Positions 27,870 through 40,149 of a stretch of DNA of 64,000 nt are shown here, in pieces (position 1 is the stretch's first letter; each line of letters starts with the position of its first letter). The translations under genes were made by a program, and so were the position numbers. Under the pieces are notes generated by a model. That model made no database searches, had not been told where the DNA came from, and saw nothing but the letters and a program-made list of their open reading frames with translations. The DNA is from Aquiluna sp. (lineage in GTDB: Bacteria; Actinomycetota; Actinomycetes; Actinomycetales; Microbacteriaceae): NCBI GenBank assembly GCA_021741585.1, contig JAIOXN010000001.1, positions 310,001 to 374,000 on the forward strand. Direction: 5' to 3'.

Positions 27870-29258
27870 GTGGCCAAAGATGACTCAAGAGAATTACCGA
27901 CTCCGGATTCCATGCACCAAACCGGTGCAGGAGTAGAGCTTCGCCACAAAATTCTCCAATACGCCCAAGAGCGAATTGACCTAGACCCGGCTCCACTTGA
28001 CGGCCCTAAATCCCCCGCAGACTTATTTGCACTTGCCGGAAAGACAATCACGGAAGCCGGCTTGGGTGGTGAAAAGTCTCTGGAAATCTTTGCCGAAGTT
28101 CTTGCGCCGTCAACCATTTCAACCGACCATCCGAATTACCTCTCTTTCATTCCCGCAGCACCAACCGAGTTGGCAACTTTGTTCGATCTTGTGGTTTCAG
28201 CTAGCTCCATCTATGGCGGATCCTGGATGGAAGGCGCTGGGGCGGTTTATGCCGAGAACCAAGTGCTCAGTCTTTTGGCCGACGAGTGTGGTCTTGGCGA
28301 GAATGCCGGCGGGTTATTTGTTCAAGGTGGAACTCTCGGCAACCTCTCCGCGCTTGTGACCGCTAGAGAAAAGGCAATCAACGAACTTGGCGAGCATAAA
28401 TGGGCGATTATTTGCTCATCTGAATCGCACTCTTCGATCAAATCTGTCGCAAAAGTCATGGGCGTAAAAACCTTTGCAGGTGATGCCGGAAGTTCCGGCT
28501 CCCTGAGCAAGGCGGCGGCAGCGAAGGCAATTCAAGAAGCCCAAGACAGTGGCTACACACCCTTCGCAATTGTTGGGACTGCTGGAACCACAAACTTTGG
28601 AATCCTGGATGACCTAAATGGAATCGCAGAATTAGCCAAAGAGCATTCGCTTTGGTTCCATGTGGATGGCGCCTATGGCCTGGCTGGGATTTTGGTTCCA
28701 GAGCTAAAGCACCTATACAAAGGTGTGGAGCATGCCGACTCATTTATTGTCGACCCGCATAAGTGGCTCTATGCACCATTTGATGCCTGTGCATTGGTTT
28801 ATGCCGAGCCAAAATATGCCAAGGCTGCACACACCCAACACGGTGAATACTTAGAGATCCTGAATGACTCCGGGGATTTCAACCCAAGCGACTACGCGGT
28901 AAATCTGACCCGCAGGGTCAGAGGCCTACCGCTTTGGTTCTCCATGGCCAGTCACGGAGTTGGTGCCTATAGGACCGCCATCGCATCAAACGTCGATCTT
29001 GCTCACAAAATCGCCAAAGACGTCCAAGACCGCAGCTACTTGCGCTTGGTTCGCAATCCTCAGCTCTCGGTGGTGGTGTTTGAAAGACTCGGCTGGGATA
29101 CCAAAGACTATGAGGACTGGTCTGCGAAATTACTTGCCGAGCAGTTTGCTTTTGTGGTTCCATCAAGCCATCAGGGCAAAACCAATACCAGATTTGCAAT
29201 CGTGAACCCGACCACAAAATACGAAGACTTATTAACCATCCTTGATTCAATGGAGTAA
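27870..29258 (+). CDS. Group II pyridoxal-phosphate decarboxylase, substrate unknown
   Basis: A PLP enzyme of about 462 residues in the aromatic amino acid/glutamate/diaminobutyrate decarboxylase group. Visible motifs are GGTLGNLSAL, HVDGAYG and DPHKWLYAPFDACALV, whose lysine (about residue 298) forms the Schiff base. No residue I can see fixes the substrate. I place the start at GTG 27870 because of the -10-like TAGACT 6 bases before it; TTG 27864 and an ATG about 13 codons downstream are alternatives. Its stop overlaps or abuts the aguB start (TAATGATG), so it is co-translated with the agmatine genes and may supply an amine to the same pathway. Confidence 0.84.
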   Translation: MAKDDSRELPTPDSMHQTGAGVELRHKILQYAQERIDLDPAPLDGPKSPADLFALAGKTITEAGLGGEKSLEIFAEVLAPSTISTDHPNYLSFIPAAPTELATLFDLVVSASSIYGGSWMEGAGAVYAENQVLSLLADECGLGENAGGLFVQGGTLGNLSALVTAREKAINELGEHKWAIICSSESHSSIKSVAKVMGVKTFAGDAGSSGSLSKAAAAKAIQEAQDSGYTPFAIVGTAGTTNFGILDDLNGIAELAKEHSLWFHVDGAYGLAGILVPELKHLYKGVEHADSFIVDPHKWLYAPFDACALVYAEPKYAKAAHTQHGEYLEILNDSGDFNPSDYAVNLTRRVRGLPLWFSMASHGVGAYRTAIASNVDLAHKIAKDVQDRSYLRLVRNPQLSVVVFERLGWDTKDYEDWSAKLLAEQFAFVVPSSHQGKTNTRFAIVNPTTKYEDLLTILDSME

Positions 29259-29260
29259 TG

Positions 29261-30253
29261 ATGAAGCTCACAATCGCACCGCAACTGGATTCCCCCGCTA
29301 GAAAGCGTCCTGCAGAAAGAGCTCCAATTCGAGTTGGATGCGTGCAGGTGAGCTGGCGAAATGATCCGCTCGAGCACAAAGCAAACCTTGAGAATGCGAT
29401 TCGGATAGCTGCCGATAACGGCGCGGAGATTGTTTTCCTGCCAGAACTGACTCTCAGCCGCTACCCCGCAGATGTTTGTCCAACCGGAGTCCCCAGTGAA
29501 ACGGCAGAACCACTTTTAGGTGGTCCAACCCAGAGCTTTGTTGCCGAATTAGCCAAGGAGCTTGGAATATACATCCATGCATCTTTGTATGAGGACACTG
29601 GATTTGAGGATGGTCGCGGCTTGAACACTGCGATTGTGGTTAACCCGGATGGCAAGCTCCACGGCAAAACCCCAAAGCTTCACATTCCAGTCACCGAAGG
29701 TTACTTCGAGGATAAATATTTCCAAGAGGGTCCCAGCAAGGAACCTTATAAAACTGTTGACCTACCGCTTGCTGGAGAACCGGTTTTGGGAATGCCAACT
29801 TGCTGGGATGAATGGTTTCCAGAGGTTGCAAGGTCTTACGCCCTTCAAGGCGCAGACATACTTTGTTATCCCACCGCTATTGGCTCCGAGCCAGACCACC
29901 CCGATTTTGACACTGAACCACTTTGGCGACAGACAATCGTTGGCCACGCAATTGCAAATGGGCTATTCATTGTGGTGCCCAATCGCTGGGGCAACGAGGG
30001 GCTGGTGTCTTTCTACGGCAGCTCGTTCATTGTCGATCCATATGGCAGAGTGATCGCAAGGGCGCAGCGTGAAGGCGATGAAGTCCTGATTGCAGATCTT
30101 GATCTTGACCAAAGAAGAGACTGGTTAGAGCTGTTTCCATTCTTTGGCACCCGTAGACCTGACACCTACGGGTTAATAACTAACCCAAGAATCAATCCAA
30201 GGACCGAGTCCGGGCTTGGAGAAAACGGTGGCATACCGGGACTCCAAAAATGA
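29261..30253 (+). CDS. aguB: N-carbamoylputrescine amidase-like carbon-nitrogen hydrolase
   Basis: Would hydrolyse N-carbamoylputrescine to putrescine, CO2 and ammonia. The 330-residue nitrilase-fold protein has the triad Glu62 (FLPELTLS), Lys139 (PKLHIP) and Cys181 (PTCWDEWFPE); CWDxWFPE is typical of N-carbamoylputrescine amidases. Two adjacent ATGs are possible (29258 and 29261); GGAG at 29252-29255 is better spaced for the second. It has about 40 extra N-terminal residues compared with a minimal nitrilase domain. It overlaps aguA by ATGA, which strengthens the assignment. Confidence 0.88.
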   Translation: MKLTIAPQLDSPARKRPAERAPIRVGCVQVSWRNDPLEHKANLENAIRIAADNGAEIVFLPELTLSRYPADVCPTGVPSETAEPLLGGPTQSFVAELAKELGIYIHASLYEDTGFEDGRGLNTAIVVNPDGKLHGKTPKLHIPVTEGYFEDKYFQEGPSKEPYKTVDLPLAGEPVLGMPTCWDEWFPEVARSYALQGADILCYPTAIGSEPDHPDFDTEPLWRQTIVGHAIANGLFIVVPNRWGNEGLVSFYGSSFIVDPYGRVIARAQREGDEVLIADLDLDQRRDWLELFPFFGTRRPDTYGLITNPRINPRTESGLGENGGIPGLQK

Positions 30254-31251
30254 CCTTCCGAATGCCTGCTGAGTGGGAAAAACACTCCAAGACAATCCTT
30301 GCATTCCCCACCGCTGGTTACACACTCGGCGACACCGAGGCTGAACACGAAGCAGCGAGAAAAACTTGGGCCTCCGTTGCCAATGCGGCCAGCGAGTTCG
30401 AGCCTGTAACAGTTGTCTTGAATCCAGGTGATGAAAAGATTGCCAAGAGATACCTTTCCTCGGCAATTGAGCTGATTGACATTCCAATCAACGACGCCTG
30501 GATCAGAGACTCTGGGCCAAGCTTCACGGTTTCAAATAAAGGTACCCTCGGAGCCATCGACTGGGTCTTCAATGGCTGGGGCGCCCAAGGTTGGGCAAGC
30601 TATGACAAAGACGCAAAGCTGGCTAGCACGTTTGCAGCCCATGAAGGAGCTGTGATCTCACAATCCAAGCTGGTGAACGAGGGAGGCGGCTTCCACGTTG
30701 ACGGCAAGGGAAACTTACTTTTGACCGAAACAGTTCAGCTTGGCAAGGAGCGCAATCCAAATTGGAGCAAGGCAGAGGTCGAAAAGGAACTTCACGCCCA
30801 GCTAGGAACCAAAAAAGCAATTTGGATCAAGCGCGGACTGACCAGAGACTACGAAGAATTTGGCACTAAGGGACATATCGACATCGTCGCCTGTTTCACC
30901 CCTGATGGCAGAGTGATGTATCACGATCAGAGAAACCCAAATCACCCTGATTATTTGGTTTCCCAAGAGGTTCGTGAGGTTTTGTTGCGAGCTGGCATGC
31001 AGACACTCGCAGTTGAGGCGCCCGAAACCCTCAAGGATGATGAGGGCTATGTGGACTACAGCTACATCAACCATTACGTTCTAAACCACGGGGTTTTGCT
31101 CTGCAGTTTTGATGATGCGAAAGACAAAGAGACCAAGGCTTTGATGCGCGAGGCCTACCCGGGCAGAGAGATTGTCCTGGTTGACGCACGAGAATTATTT
31201 GCCCGAGGCGGAGGAATTCACTGTATTACCCAGCAAGTGCCTGAAGTTTAG
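30250..31251 (+). CDS. aguA: Agmatine deiminase
   Basis: Converts agmatine to N-carbamoylputrescine and ammonia. The 333-residue member of the peptidyl-arginine-deiminase-like family has NDAWIRDSGPSF near residue 80, the GGGFHVDG region, and the catalytic Cys325 in GGGIHCITQQVP. Length is at the short end of the family (about 340-370) but the key motifs are present. It is translationally coupled to aguB. The putative transporter and speA genes follow on the same strand. Confidence 0.93.
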   Translation: MTFRMPAEWEKHSKTILAFPTAGYTLGDTEAEHEAARKTWASVANAASEFEPVTVVLNPGDEKIAKRYLSSAIELIDIPINDAWIRDSGPSFTVSNKGTLGAIDWVFNGWGAQGWASYDKDAKLASTFAAHEGAVISQSKLVNEGGGFHVDGKGNLLLTETVQLGKERNPNWSKAEVEKELHAQLGTKKAIWIKRGLTRDYEEFGTKGHIDIVACFTPDGRVMYHDQRNPNHPDYLVSQEVREVLLRAGMQTLAVEAPETLKDDEGYVDYSYINHYVLNHGVLLCSFDDAKDKETKALMREAYPGREIVLVDARELFARGGGIHCITQQVPEV

Positions 31252-31336
31252 GAAAACTCTGGTTTAATAATTCCGAAACAATGATGTGTTCAAATCCTCT
31301 CCAACAATCAAAAACCACTTGAAGGGTTACCAAACA

Positions 31337-32377
31337 ATGGCATTTTCATCTCTAAAAAAGCGCCTGGGGGCATTGGCAGCAACTGCCGCAGTAGCGTCTC
31401 TTGCACTAACTGGTTGTGCACCTGCGGCCGAAGAATCTTCAGATTTTGGTGAGCTAAGCGTTCAGCTCAGCTGGATCAAAAACGCCGAGTTTGCTGGCGA
31501 ATACTTCGCTGACTCAAACGGCTACTACGCAGATGCTGGCTTCAGCTCCGTAAACCTAATTGCTGGACCTACTGCAACAACCGCAGCAGTTCTATCTGGT
31601 GATGTTTTGGTTGGTCTATCGGACGCTGTAGCTGTAACCCCAGTAATCCTTGAAGAAGGCGCACCACTAAAGATCATTGGCGCTACCTACCAGAAGAACC
31701 CATTCACCATCTTGTCTCTAAAAGATGGTGCAAACATCCAGACCGCTCAGGACCTAGTTGGTAAGAAGATTGGTGTTCAGGCTGGTGGAAACGAGACCTT
31801 GTTTGATGCCCTATTGGCAGCAAACGGAATTGACCCAACTTCTGTCACCAAGGTTCCTGTTGAGTACGACCCAGCCCCACTAGTAAACGGTGAGGTTGAC
31901 GGCTTCTTGGCTTATGTCACCAACGAGTCAATCACCGTTGCAAACCTAGGTTTTGAGGTTACCAACCTGCTATTTGCTGACAACGGCTTGCCATTTGTTG
32001 CAGAGGCATTTGTTGTGACTCAGGACTCGATCGACAACAACCGTGCAGCGCTGAAGGCATTCCTTTACGCAACCGCTAAGGGTTGGTATGACGCTGTTGC
32101 AAACAGCGACGAGGGTGCCCGCCTTGCAGTTGAGGTTTACGGCAAGGACCTAGGTCTAGATATTGCTAAGGAAAAGCAGCAGTCAGCAGCTCAGAACGAG
32201 CTATTGGTTGTAACCGATGAGACCAAAGCAAACGGTCTATTCACCATTTCTACCGACCTACAGGGCCAGAACATTGCCACCTTGGCATCTGCTGGCTACA
32301 CCATTTCGGCAGAGCAGCTATTCGACCTAAGCCTTCTTGCTGAGGTTTACGAAGAACACCCTGAACTTCTGAAGTAG
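31337..32377 (+). CDS. ABC transporter substrate-binding lipoprotein (NMT1/THI5-like)
   Basis: A 346-residue extracytoplasmic binding protein anchored through Cys27 (lipobox LTGC after a basic N-terminus and hydrophobic stretch). The mature part has the NMT1-like pattern: QLSWIKNAEFAGEYFADSNG, then GPTATTAAVLSGDVLVGLSDA and GKKIGVQAGGNETLF. Relatives bind thiamine pyrimidines, riboflavin, taurine-like sulfonates or other small nitrogen compounds. No TPP or FMN riboswitch is visible upstream, and the neighbours are agmatine genes, so a guanidino or amine-related ligand is worth considering. I chose ATG 31337 over an in-frame ATG at 31286 because it gives a normal signal peptide. Confidence 0.88.
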   Translation: MAFSSLKKRLGALAATAAVASLALTGCAPAAEESSDFGELSVQLSWIKNAEFAGEYFADSNGYYADAGFSSVNLIAGPTATTAAVLSGDVLVGLSDAVAVTPVILEEGAPLKIIGATYQKNPFTILSLKDGANIQTAQDLVGKKIGVQAGGNETLFDALLAANGIDPTSVTKVPVEYDPAPLVNGEVDGFLAYVTNESITVANLGFEVTNLLFADNGLPFVAEAFVVTQDSIDNNRAALKAFLYATAKGWYDAVANSDEGARLAVEVYGKDLGLDIAKEKQQSAAQNELLVVTDETKANGLFTISTDLQGQNIATLASAGYTISAEQLFDLSLLAEVYEEHPELLK

Positions 32378-32386
32378 TCTTTTTTC

Positions 32387-33205
32387 ATGAGTTCTTCAAA
32401 TGCCGCTGCCCAAGACCAAAACGTCTTGGGCAGCGGCATTACCATTTCCGGGCTAAGCAAAGTCTTCAAGCTCGGCAATAAATCTGTCACCGCGCTTGAA
32501 GACACAACCCTCCACTCGGACAAGGGCAGCTTCCTATCGCTGCTTGGACCTTCTGGTTGCGGTAAGTCAACAATCTTGCGAATTCTTGCCGGTCTAGAGA
32601 GCCCAACCAGCGGAACAGTAACCGTGGATGGCATGGCCCCTAGTGAGCTAAGAAGTGACCACAGACTTGGAATCGCGTTTCAAGATTCAGCCCTTATGCC
32701 ATGGCGCTCGGTGATGCAAAACATTCGTCTTCCATTTGAATTGGCAAGAGTCTCACCAGATGAAGACCTAATTCGCGACCTAATCAAACTGGTTGGCTTG
32801 CAAGGTTTTGAGAATGCCAAACCCGCTCAGCTTTCAGGCGGTATGAGACAGCGCGTCTCTATTGCAAGAGCATTGGTAGTCCAGCCTTCGGTATTGTTGC
32901 TCGATGAGCCATTCGGGGCACTGGACGACATGACTCGTCAGAGACTGAACCTTGAGCTTTTAAGAATCTGGACCGAGAAACCGGCGACCACTTTGATGGT
33001 TACCCATGGAATTTCAGAGGCCATCTTCCTAAGCGATCAGGTTGCGGTGATGAGCCCAAGACCTGGTCGAATCAAGGAAATCATTCAGGTCGATTTACCG
33101 CGTCCAAGAACCCCTGAAATGATGCGAACCCCTGAGTTCCATGCACTTCATGACAGAGCCAGCGATCTACTCTTTGGCGACGTCGCCAACCATCAAGATG
33201 ACTAG
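32387..33205 (+). CDS. ABC transporter ATP-binding protein
   Basis: A 272-residue ATPase of the taurine/sulfonate/NMT1 importer type. Walker A GPSGCGKS is at 54-61, the signature [15 protein letters not shown] is intact, and the Walker B is [12 protein letters not shown]. The first 18 codons lie inside an 18-bp perfect hairpin and no good Shine-Dalgarno sequence precedes the ATG at 32387. The true start might therefore be elsewhere, for example a TTG within the hairpin, and translation may be limited. The family-like domain begins at [10 protein letters not shown]. Its stop overlaps the first permease gene by 8 bases. Confidence 0.9.
   Translation: MSSSNAAAQDQNVLGSGITISGLSKVFKLGNKSVTALEDTTLHSDKGSFLSLLGPSGCGKSTILRILAGLESPTSGTVTVDGMAPSELRSDHRLGIAFQDSALMPWRSVMQNIRLPFELARVSPDEDLIRDLIKLVGLQGFENAKPAQLSGGMRQRVSIARALVVQPSVLLLDEPFGALDDMTRQRLNLELLRIWTEKPATTLMVTHGISEAIFLSDQVAVMSPRPGRIKEIIQVDLPRPRTPEMMRTPEFHALHDRASDLLFGDVANHQDD
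32399..32440 (+). promoter_or_regulatory. 18-bp perfect RNA hairpin at the start of the ABC ATPase gene
   Basis: AATGCCGCTGCCCAAGAC (32399-32416) pairs perfectly with 32423-32440 around the 6-base loop CAAAAC. It starts 21 bases after the binding-protein stop and 9 bases after the ATPase ATG. There is no U-run after it, so it is not a standard intrinsic terminator. Likely roles are protecting the 3' end of the binding-protein mRNA from exonucleases or lowering ATPase and permease expression relative to the binding protein. Confidence 0.8.
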
Positions 33206-34025
33206 TCTTTCGATCAAGAGCAGAACAAAACTGCCATCCTGGGCGACCGGGCTAATTGGCACATCTTTAGTCATTGGGCTTTGGTGGATTCTAGCTCTCA
33301 CAGTTTTTGCGTCGGTTGGTGCTAGACCAGATGGCTCTGGGGGAGCAATCCCGACACCTTTTGCAGTGGTTCAAAAACTCTTTGAAGATGGGTTTGAGTT
33401 CTACTTCAGAAACGGCTCGGTCACAATTATCGAAGCAGGTCTTGGCTTTTTGTGGGGAAACGGTTTGGCTCTAGCATTTGCGGCAATAGCACTAGTTTTT
33501 CCAAAACTAGAGAACCTAACCACCCAAATAGCCGTGATCACCTATTGCATTCCCATTGTTGCAATCGGTCCAATCGTTCGATTGGTGGTTGGAGCACCTG
33601 GTTCCGGTGAACCAGCAGGAGCGGCGGTTGTGCTGGCAGCTCTTTCTGTTTTCTTCACCACAATGGTTGGCACTCTCACCGGAGTAAAGCAAACCGATAA
33701 GCGAATGCTTGATGTTGTTTCAGCTTATGGTGGCGGAGCTTGGCAGAAGCTTTTCAAGGTTCAACTCTTGAGCGCTCTTCCAAGCATCTTCGCTGCATTC
33801 AAAATTGCAGCCCCGGCCGCATTTTTGGGCGCCATCCTGGGTGAATACGTTGGTGGTCCTGATCTAGGTTTTGGGCCTGCAATGGTGAATGCTCAGCAGA
33901 GCCTAGAAATTGCAAGAGTATGGGGAGTTGCGCTGGTTTCTGGATTGATTGCCGGTGGAGCCTATGCGCTGTTTGGCTTGATTGGCAAGCTGGTTACACC
34001 CTGGGCAAAGTTGGGCGTCAATTGA
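33198..34025 (+). CDS. ABC transporter permease, subunit 1
   Basis: A 275-residue inner-membrane protein with about six helices and a BPD_transp_1-type core. The EAA-like region is [17 protein letters not shown] and an ATPase-contact helix precedes it ([23 protein letters not shown] region). The ATG at 33198 overlaps the ATPase stop by 8 bases. An earlier in-frame ATG exists inside the ATPase gene but would give a non-hydrophobic extension. With the second permease it would form a heterodimeric pore. Confidence 0.9.
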   Translation: MTSLSIKSRTKLPSWATGLIGTSLVIGLWWILALTVFASVGARPDGSGGAIPTPFAVVQKLFEDGFEFYFRNGSVTIIEAGLGFLWGNGLALAFAAIALVFPKLENLTTQIAVITYCIPIVAIGPIVRLVVGAPGSGEPAGAAVVLAALSVFFTTMVGTLTGVKQTDKRMLDVVSAYGGGAWQKLFKVQLLSALPSIFAAFKIAAPAAFLGAILGEYVGGPDLGFGPAMVNAQQSLEIARVWGVALVSGLIAGGAYALFGLIGKLVTPWAKLGVN

Positions 34026-34894
34026 ATTTTAAGCTCGAAGACACCGAAGACAAATCACTGATTGCGGTTCGCAGCAAGGTAAAGCGTGACGCCGCAAGAG
34101 AGTACGCAAAGGTTGTTAGTTCTTCAATCACTAATACCTTGATTTCACTTGGAGTGGTAGTGGTCTTGTGGGTGTTTGCCCTCTGGGCTTTCCATGTGAC
34201 TCCATATATTGGCAAAACCCCTATGGATGTTTTCAACTGGATGTTCTTGATCGAATCAGCTTCGGAGAATAGAGCCCTGGTATGGGAAGCCCTTGGGCAG
34301 ACCATGTTCGATGCGAGTATCGGGTTTGGCTTTGGGCTCTTTTTTGCAACACTGATCTCAGTAATCTTCGCGCTATCTAAATCTGCCGAGAGTGCTCTGA
34401 TGCCTATTGCCATGCTCTTGCGAAGCGTTCCATTGATTGCAATGGCACCGATTTTGATTTTGGTATTCGGACGAGCCCAGGTCACTGTGGCGGTTATGGG
34501 TGCGATTGTGGTGCTGTTTCCTGCACTTGTGAACATTGTTTTCGGCCTCAGAAGTGCCTCGCAAGCGATGTTGGACGTGTCGACCGTTTACGGCGCCAAT
34601 AAGCTTGCGGCTCTGAGGTATGTCGCATTCCCATCTTCGCTGCCATCATTCTTTGCAGCCGTGAAAATCTCCGTACCGGGAGCCATTACTGGAGCGCTCT
34701 TGGTGGAGTGGTTGGCAACCGGAAGCGGCATTGGCTACGGCATCATTTCCGCGGTTGGTAGAGCTAAAACCAATGAGGTTTGGGCATATGTGGTTGTTAT
34801 TACCCTGGTTTCGATCATCCTCTACAACCTGGTTGGACTCTTGGAGAACTACGTATTACGTCGCTTTTCACCACAGGTTTGGAAATCTCGTTAA
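34022..34894 (+). CDS. ABC transporter permease, subunit 2
   Basis: A 290-residue permease paralogous to the preceding one (MLDVSTVYGANKLAALRYVAFPS; GALLVEWLATGSGIGYG). The start is most likely the TTG at 34022, which overlaps the TGA of permease 1 (TTGA). The longer open frame upstream lies inside permease 1 and is not credible. It has about 35 polar residues before the first helix. Two different permease genes in an NMT1-type importer, instead of one homodimeric permease, is less common. Confidence 0.88.
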   Translation: MNFKLEDTEDKSLIAVRSKVKRDAAREYAKVVSSSITNTLISLGVVVVLWVFALWAFHVTPYIGKTPMDVFNWMFLIESASENRALVWEALGQTMFDASIGFGFGLFFATLISVIFALSKSAESALMPIAMLLRSVPLIAMAPILILVFGRAQVTVAVMGAIVVLFPALVNIVFGLRSASQAMLDVSTVYGANKLAALRYVAFPSSLPSFFAAVKISVPGAITGALLVEWLATGSGIGYGIISAVGRAKTNEVWAYVVVITLVSIILYNLVGLLENYVLRRFSPQVWKSR

Positions 34895-34971
34895 GTATTT
34901 GCCAAAACTTTCCTCACAGGGTTTGTTTTTTCTGTATTGTTTTGGCTCTGCCTAAATCGAAAGTGAGTTGA

Positions 34972-36429
34972 TTGTCCGAGCACGCCTTTGGTGCAGCCAC
35001 ACTGCTAGACCCGAACGACCCAATGGGATTGCGCTCAAGCGCACCCTTATTAGATGCGTGGATTAGAGACATCACCTCGGAAAGGTTCCCTTTCCAAATC
35101 CCGGGCCACAAAGGCCGCACAGACCTCACCGGACCAGTTGTTGATGGCGATATTCCGGTATTGCCAGGAAACCACCCTCACCGCATCTCCCCTTCGTTAA
35201 TTCTTGAGGCGGAAGCTCTCGCCGCAGAGCTATGGAAAGCAGATCTTTGCCGTTTTGGAGTCAATGGCTCTACCGGTTCCAACCATGCGGCCGTCATGGC
35301 GGTTGCCGGTCCCGGCGAGAAAGTAATTGTTTCTAGAACCCTGCACAAGTCAGTATTGGTCGGCATGGTTTACGCAGGCGTTATTCCAATTTGGGTTAGA
35401 CCAGAGATTAACCCTGCAACCGGACTGCCTGAGTATTTGCCCTCCTCGAGATTGCGAGAGGTATTAGAACAACACCCCGATGCCAAAGCGGTTTTGATTG
35501 GTGAACCTTCGTATGTCGGAACCATGTCGAATATTCCAAGGCTTTCTCAAGTCACACACGAATTTGGAATACCTCTGGTTGTAGACGCTGCCTGGGCTGC
35601 TCACTTTGGATTCCACCCAGATCTTCCCAAAAACCCTCTTGATGAGGGCGCCGACATTGTGGTGACCTCGGCCCACAAAACCCTGCCCAGCTACTCTCAG
35701 GCATCCTTTGTGCTTGCCAAGAAGGGTTTTGTGGATTTGCCTCGCTTGAACAAGGCTTTTGATTCAACCCAGACCACATCAATGTCTGGAAGAATTCTCG
35801 CTTCTATCGACGCAGCCCGGGCTCTAATGCAGCGCCACGGTGAAGAACTAATTGGCCCGGTGATTGCAGCCACGGCTCGCGGCCGAATTGCGCTGCGCGA
35901 GGCTGGCATCGGTGTCATTGATGGTGAATATATTGACCCGCTCAAGCTGGTAATTCTTCTCAGCGAAACCGGAGCTGACGGCAATTTGGTTGAAGCGGAC
36001 CTCCTTGCCGCAAACATCGATTTGGAAATGGCCAATCGCGATGTGATCATCCCGATGATCACCCTCGCTGACACTCCAGAGCGCATTGCGTCCCTGGTGA
36101 AGCAAATTATTGAACTGGTCGACAAATACCGCGCTGAGCCAAGAGAGATCAAGGTTGCGGCGGCCTTCTCAATTGAACCCGACGTGGTCATCTCGCCACG
36201 CGATGCATTCTTTGCCGAGTATGAGGAAGTGTCCGCGCAGGAGGCAGTTGGCCGCGTGAGTGTTGAGCTGATTTGCCCGTATCCTCCGGGGGTCCCGGTG
36301 CTTTCCCCTGGAGAAAGAATCACTCAACAGGCTATGACCGCCCTTCTAGATGCCAGAGACTCCGGAATCCGAATAGCATTTGTTTCAGACCCAACTTTGG
36401 AAACCTTCAAGGTGCTGAAAAACAAATAG
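34972..36429 (+). CDS. speA: Orn/Lys/Arg decarboxylase, probably arginine decarboxylase (SpeA of the Bacillus type)
   Basis: A 485-residue PLP fold type I decarboxylase. FQIPGHKGR near residue 40 and the Schiff-base Lys236 in SAHKTLPSYSQAS are family landmarks, and the length matches the short Bacillus SpeA class without the E. coli wing domain. Substrate could be arginine, lysine or ornithine. Arginine is favoured because aguA and aguB, which consume agmatine, lie a few genes upstream on the same strand. The start is TTG at 34972 after AAAGTGAG. The 77-base gap before it holds a T6 run (34926-34931) after a weak stem. Confidence 0.85.
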   Translation: MSEHAFGAATLLDPNDPMGLRSSAPLLDAWIRDITSERFPFQIPGHKGRTDLTGPVVDGDIPVLPGNHPHRISPSLILEAEALAAELWKADLCRFGVNGSTGSNHAAVMAVAGPGEKVIVSRTLHKSVLVGMVYAGVIPIWVRPEINPATGLPEYLPSSRLREVLEQHPDAKAVLIGEPSYVGTMSNIPRLSQVTHEFGIPLVVDAAWAAHFGFHPDLPKNPLDEGADIVVTSAHKTLPSYSQASFVLAKKGFVDLPRLNKAFDSTQTTSMSGRILASIDAARALMQRHGEELIGPVIAATARGRIALREAGIGVIDGEYIDPLKLVILLSETGADGNLVEADLLAANIDLEMANRDVIIPMITLADTPERIASLVKQIIELVDKYRAEPREIKVAAAFSIEPDVVISPRDAFFAEYEEVSAQEAVGRVSVELICPYPPGVPVLSPGERITQQAMTALLDARDSGIRIAFVSDPTLETFKVLKNK

Positions 36430-36444
36430 CAAAGGATGTTCGCA

Positions 36445-39453
<3,009 letters not shown>

Positions 39454-39454
<1 letters not shown>

Positions 39455-40149
39455 TGTCCACCCACATTGCAGCTAAGCCGGGCGAAATAGCAGAGACGGT
39501 TCTGCTTCCCGGTGACCCCTTGCGTGCCAAGTGGATTGCAGAAACCTTCTTTGAAAATCCGGTTCAGTATTCAAACGTGAGAAACATGTTCGGCTACACC
39601 GGAACTATCAATGGCAATCGCGTCTCAGTTCAAGGAACCGGTATGGGTGCACCATCGATTGGCATCTACGCTCATGAGCTTTTTGAGGAATACGAAGTTC
39701 AAACTGCGATTAGGGTCGGCACATCAGGCGGCCTGGCACCAACAAAGCTTCGCGATGTCGTGATTGCGATGACCGCCTCAACCGACTCTCAGATAAACCG
39801 CAGAGCCACCAACGGACTCGATTTTGCCCCGAGTGCCAACTATGAACTTCTAGAAAAAGCGGTTGCTAAAGCCCGAGAACTGGGCATCGATTTCCACGTC
39901 GGCGGAATCGCATCTGGCGACCTCTTTTATGACACCACCGATTCCTTAGAACAATGGAAGAAGTTGGGGATTCTGGCGCTAGAGATGGAAACCAGCCAGC
40001 TCTACACCTTGGCTGCAAGATTTCGCCGCAGGGCACTGTCGGTTGTGACCGTTTCCGACATGATGGATGGAACCGGTATGACCAGCTCGGAAGAGCGCGA
40101 GACAGGCTTTAGAAACATGGTTGAAATCGCTCTAGCTGCAGCTAGTTAG
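39454..40149 (+). CDS. deoD: Purine-nucleoside phosphorylase, DeoD type
   Basis: Cleaves purine nucleosides with phosphate in salvage. The 231-residue trimeric/hexameric PNP-family protein has the phosphate-site region LLPGDPLRAKWIAE, then the AIRVGTSGGL and ALEMETSQLY segments, and the catalytic aspartate in VSDMMDG. It is coupled to argG by the overlapping TGATG. The stop region overlaps the converging hydrolase gene by 8 bases. Confidence 0.93.

Noticed and set aside
31252-31336. TPP or FMN riboswitch before the NMT1-type binding protein
   Set aside because: The 85-base gap lacks the CTGAGA and related core motifs of TPP riboswitches and is too short for an FMN element.
31286-31336. 17-codon N-terminal extension of the binding protein from ATG 31286
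   Set aside because: It would bury the signal peptide behind a polar stretch; the ATG at 31337 gives a normal lipoprotein signal.
35697-36323. Open frame of 208 codons on the minus strand
   Set aside because: It lies fully inside speA in antisense and shows no motif or ribosome binding site.
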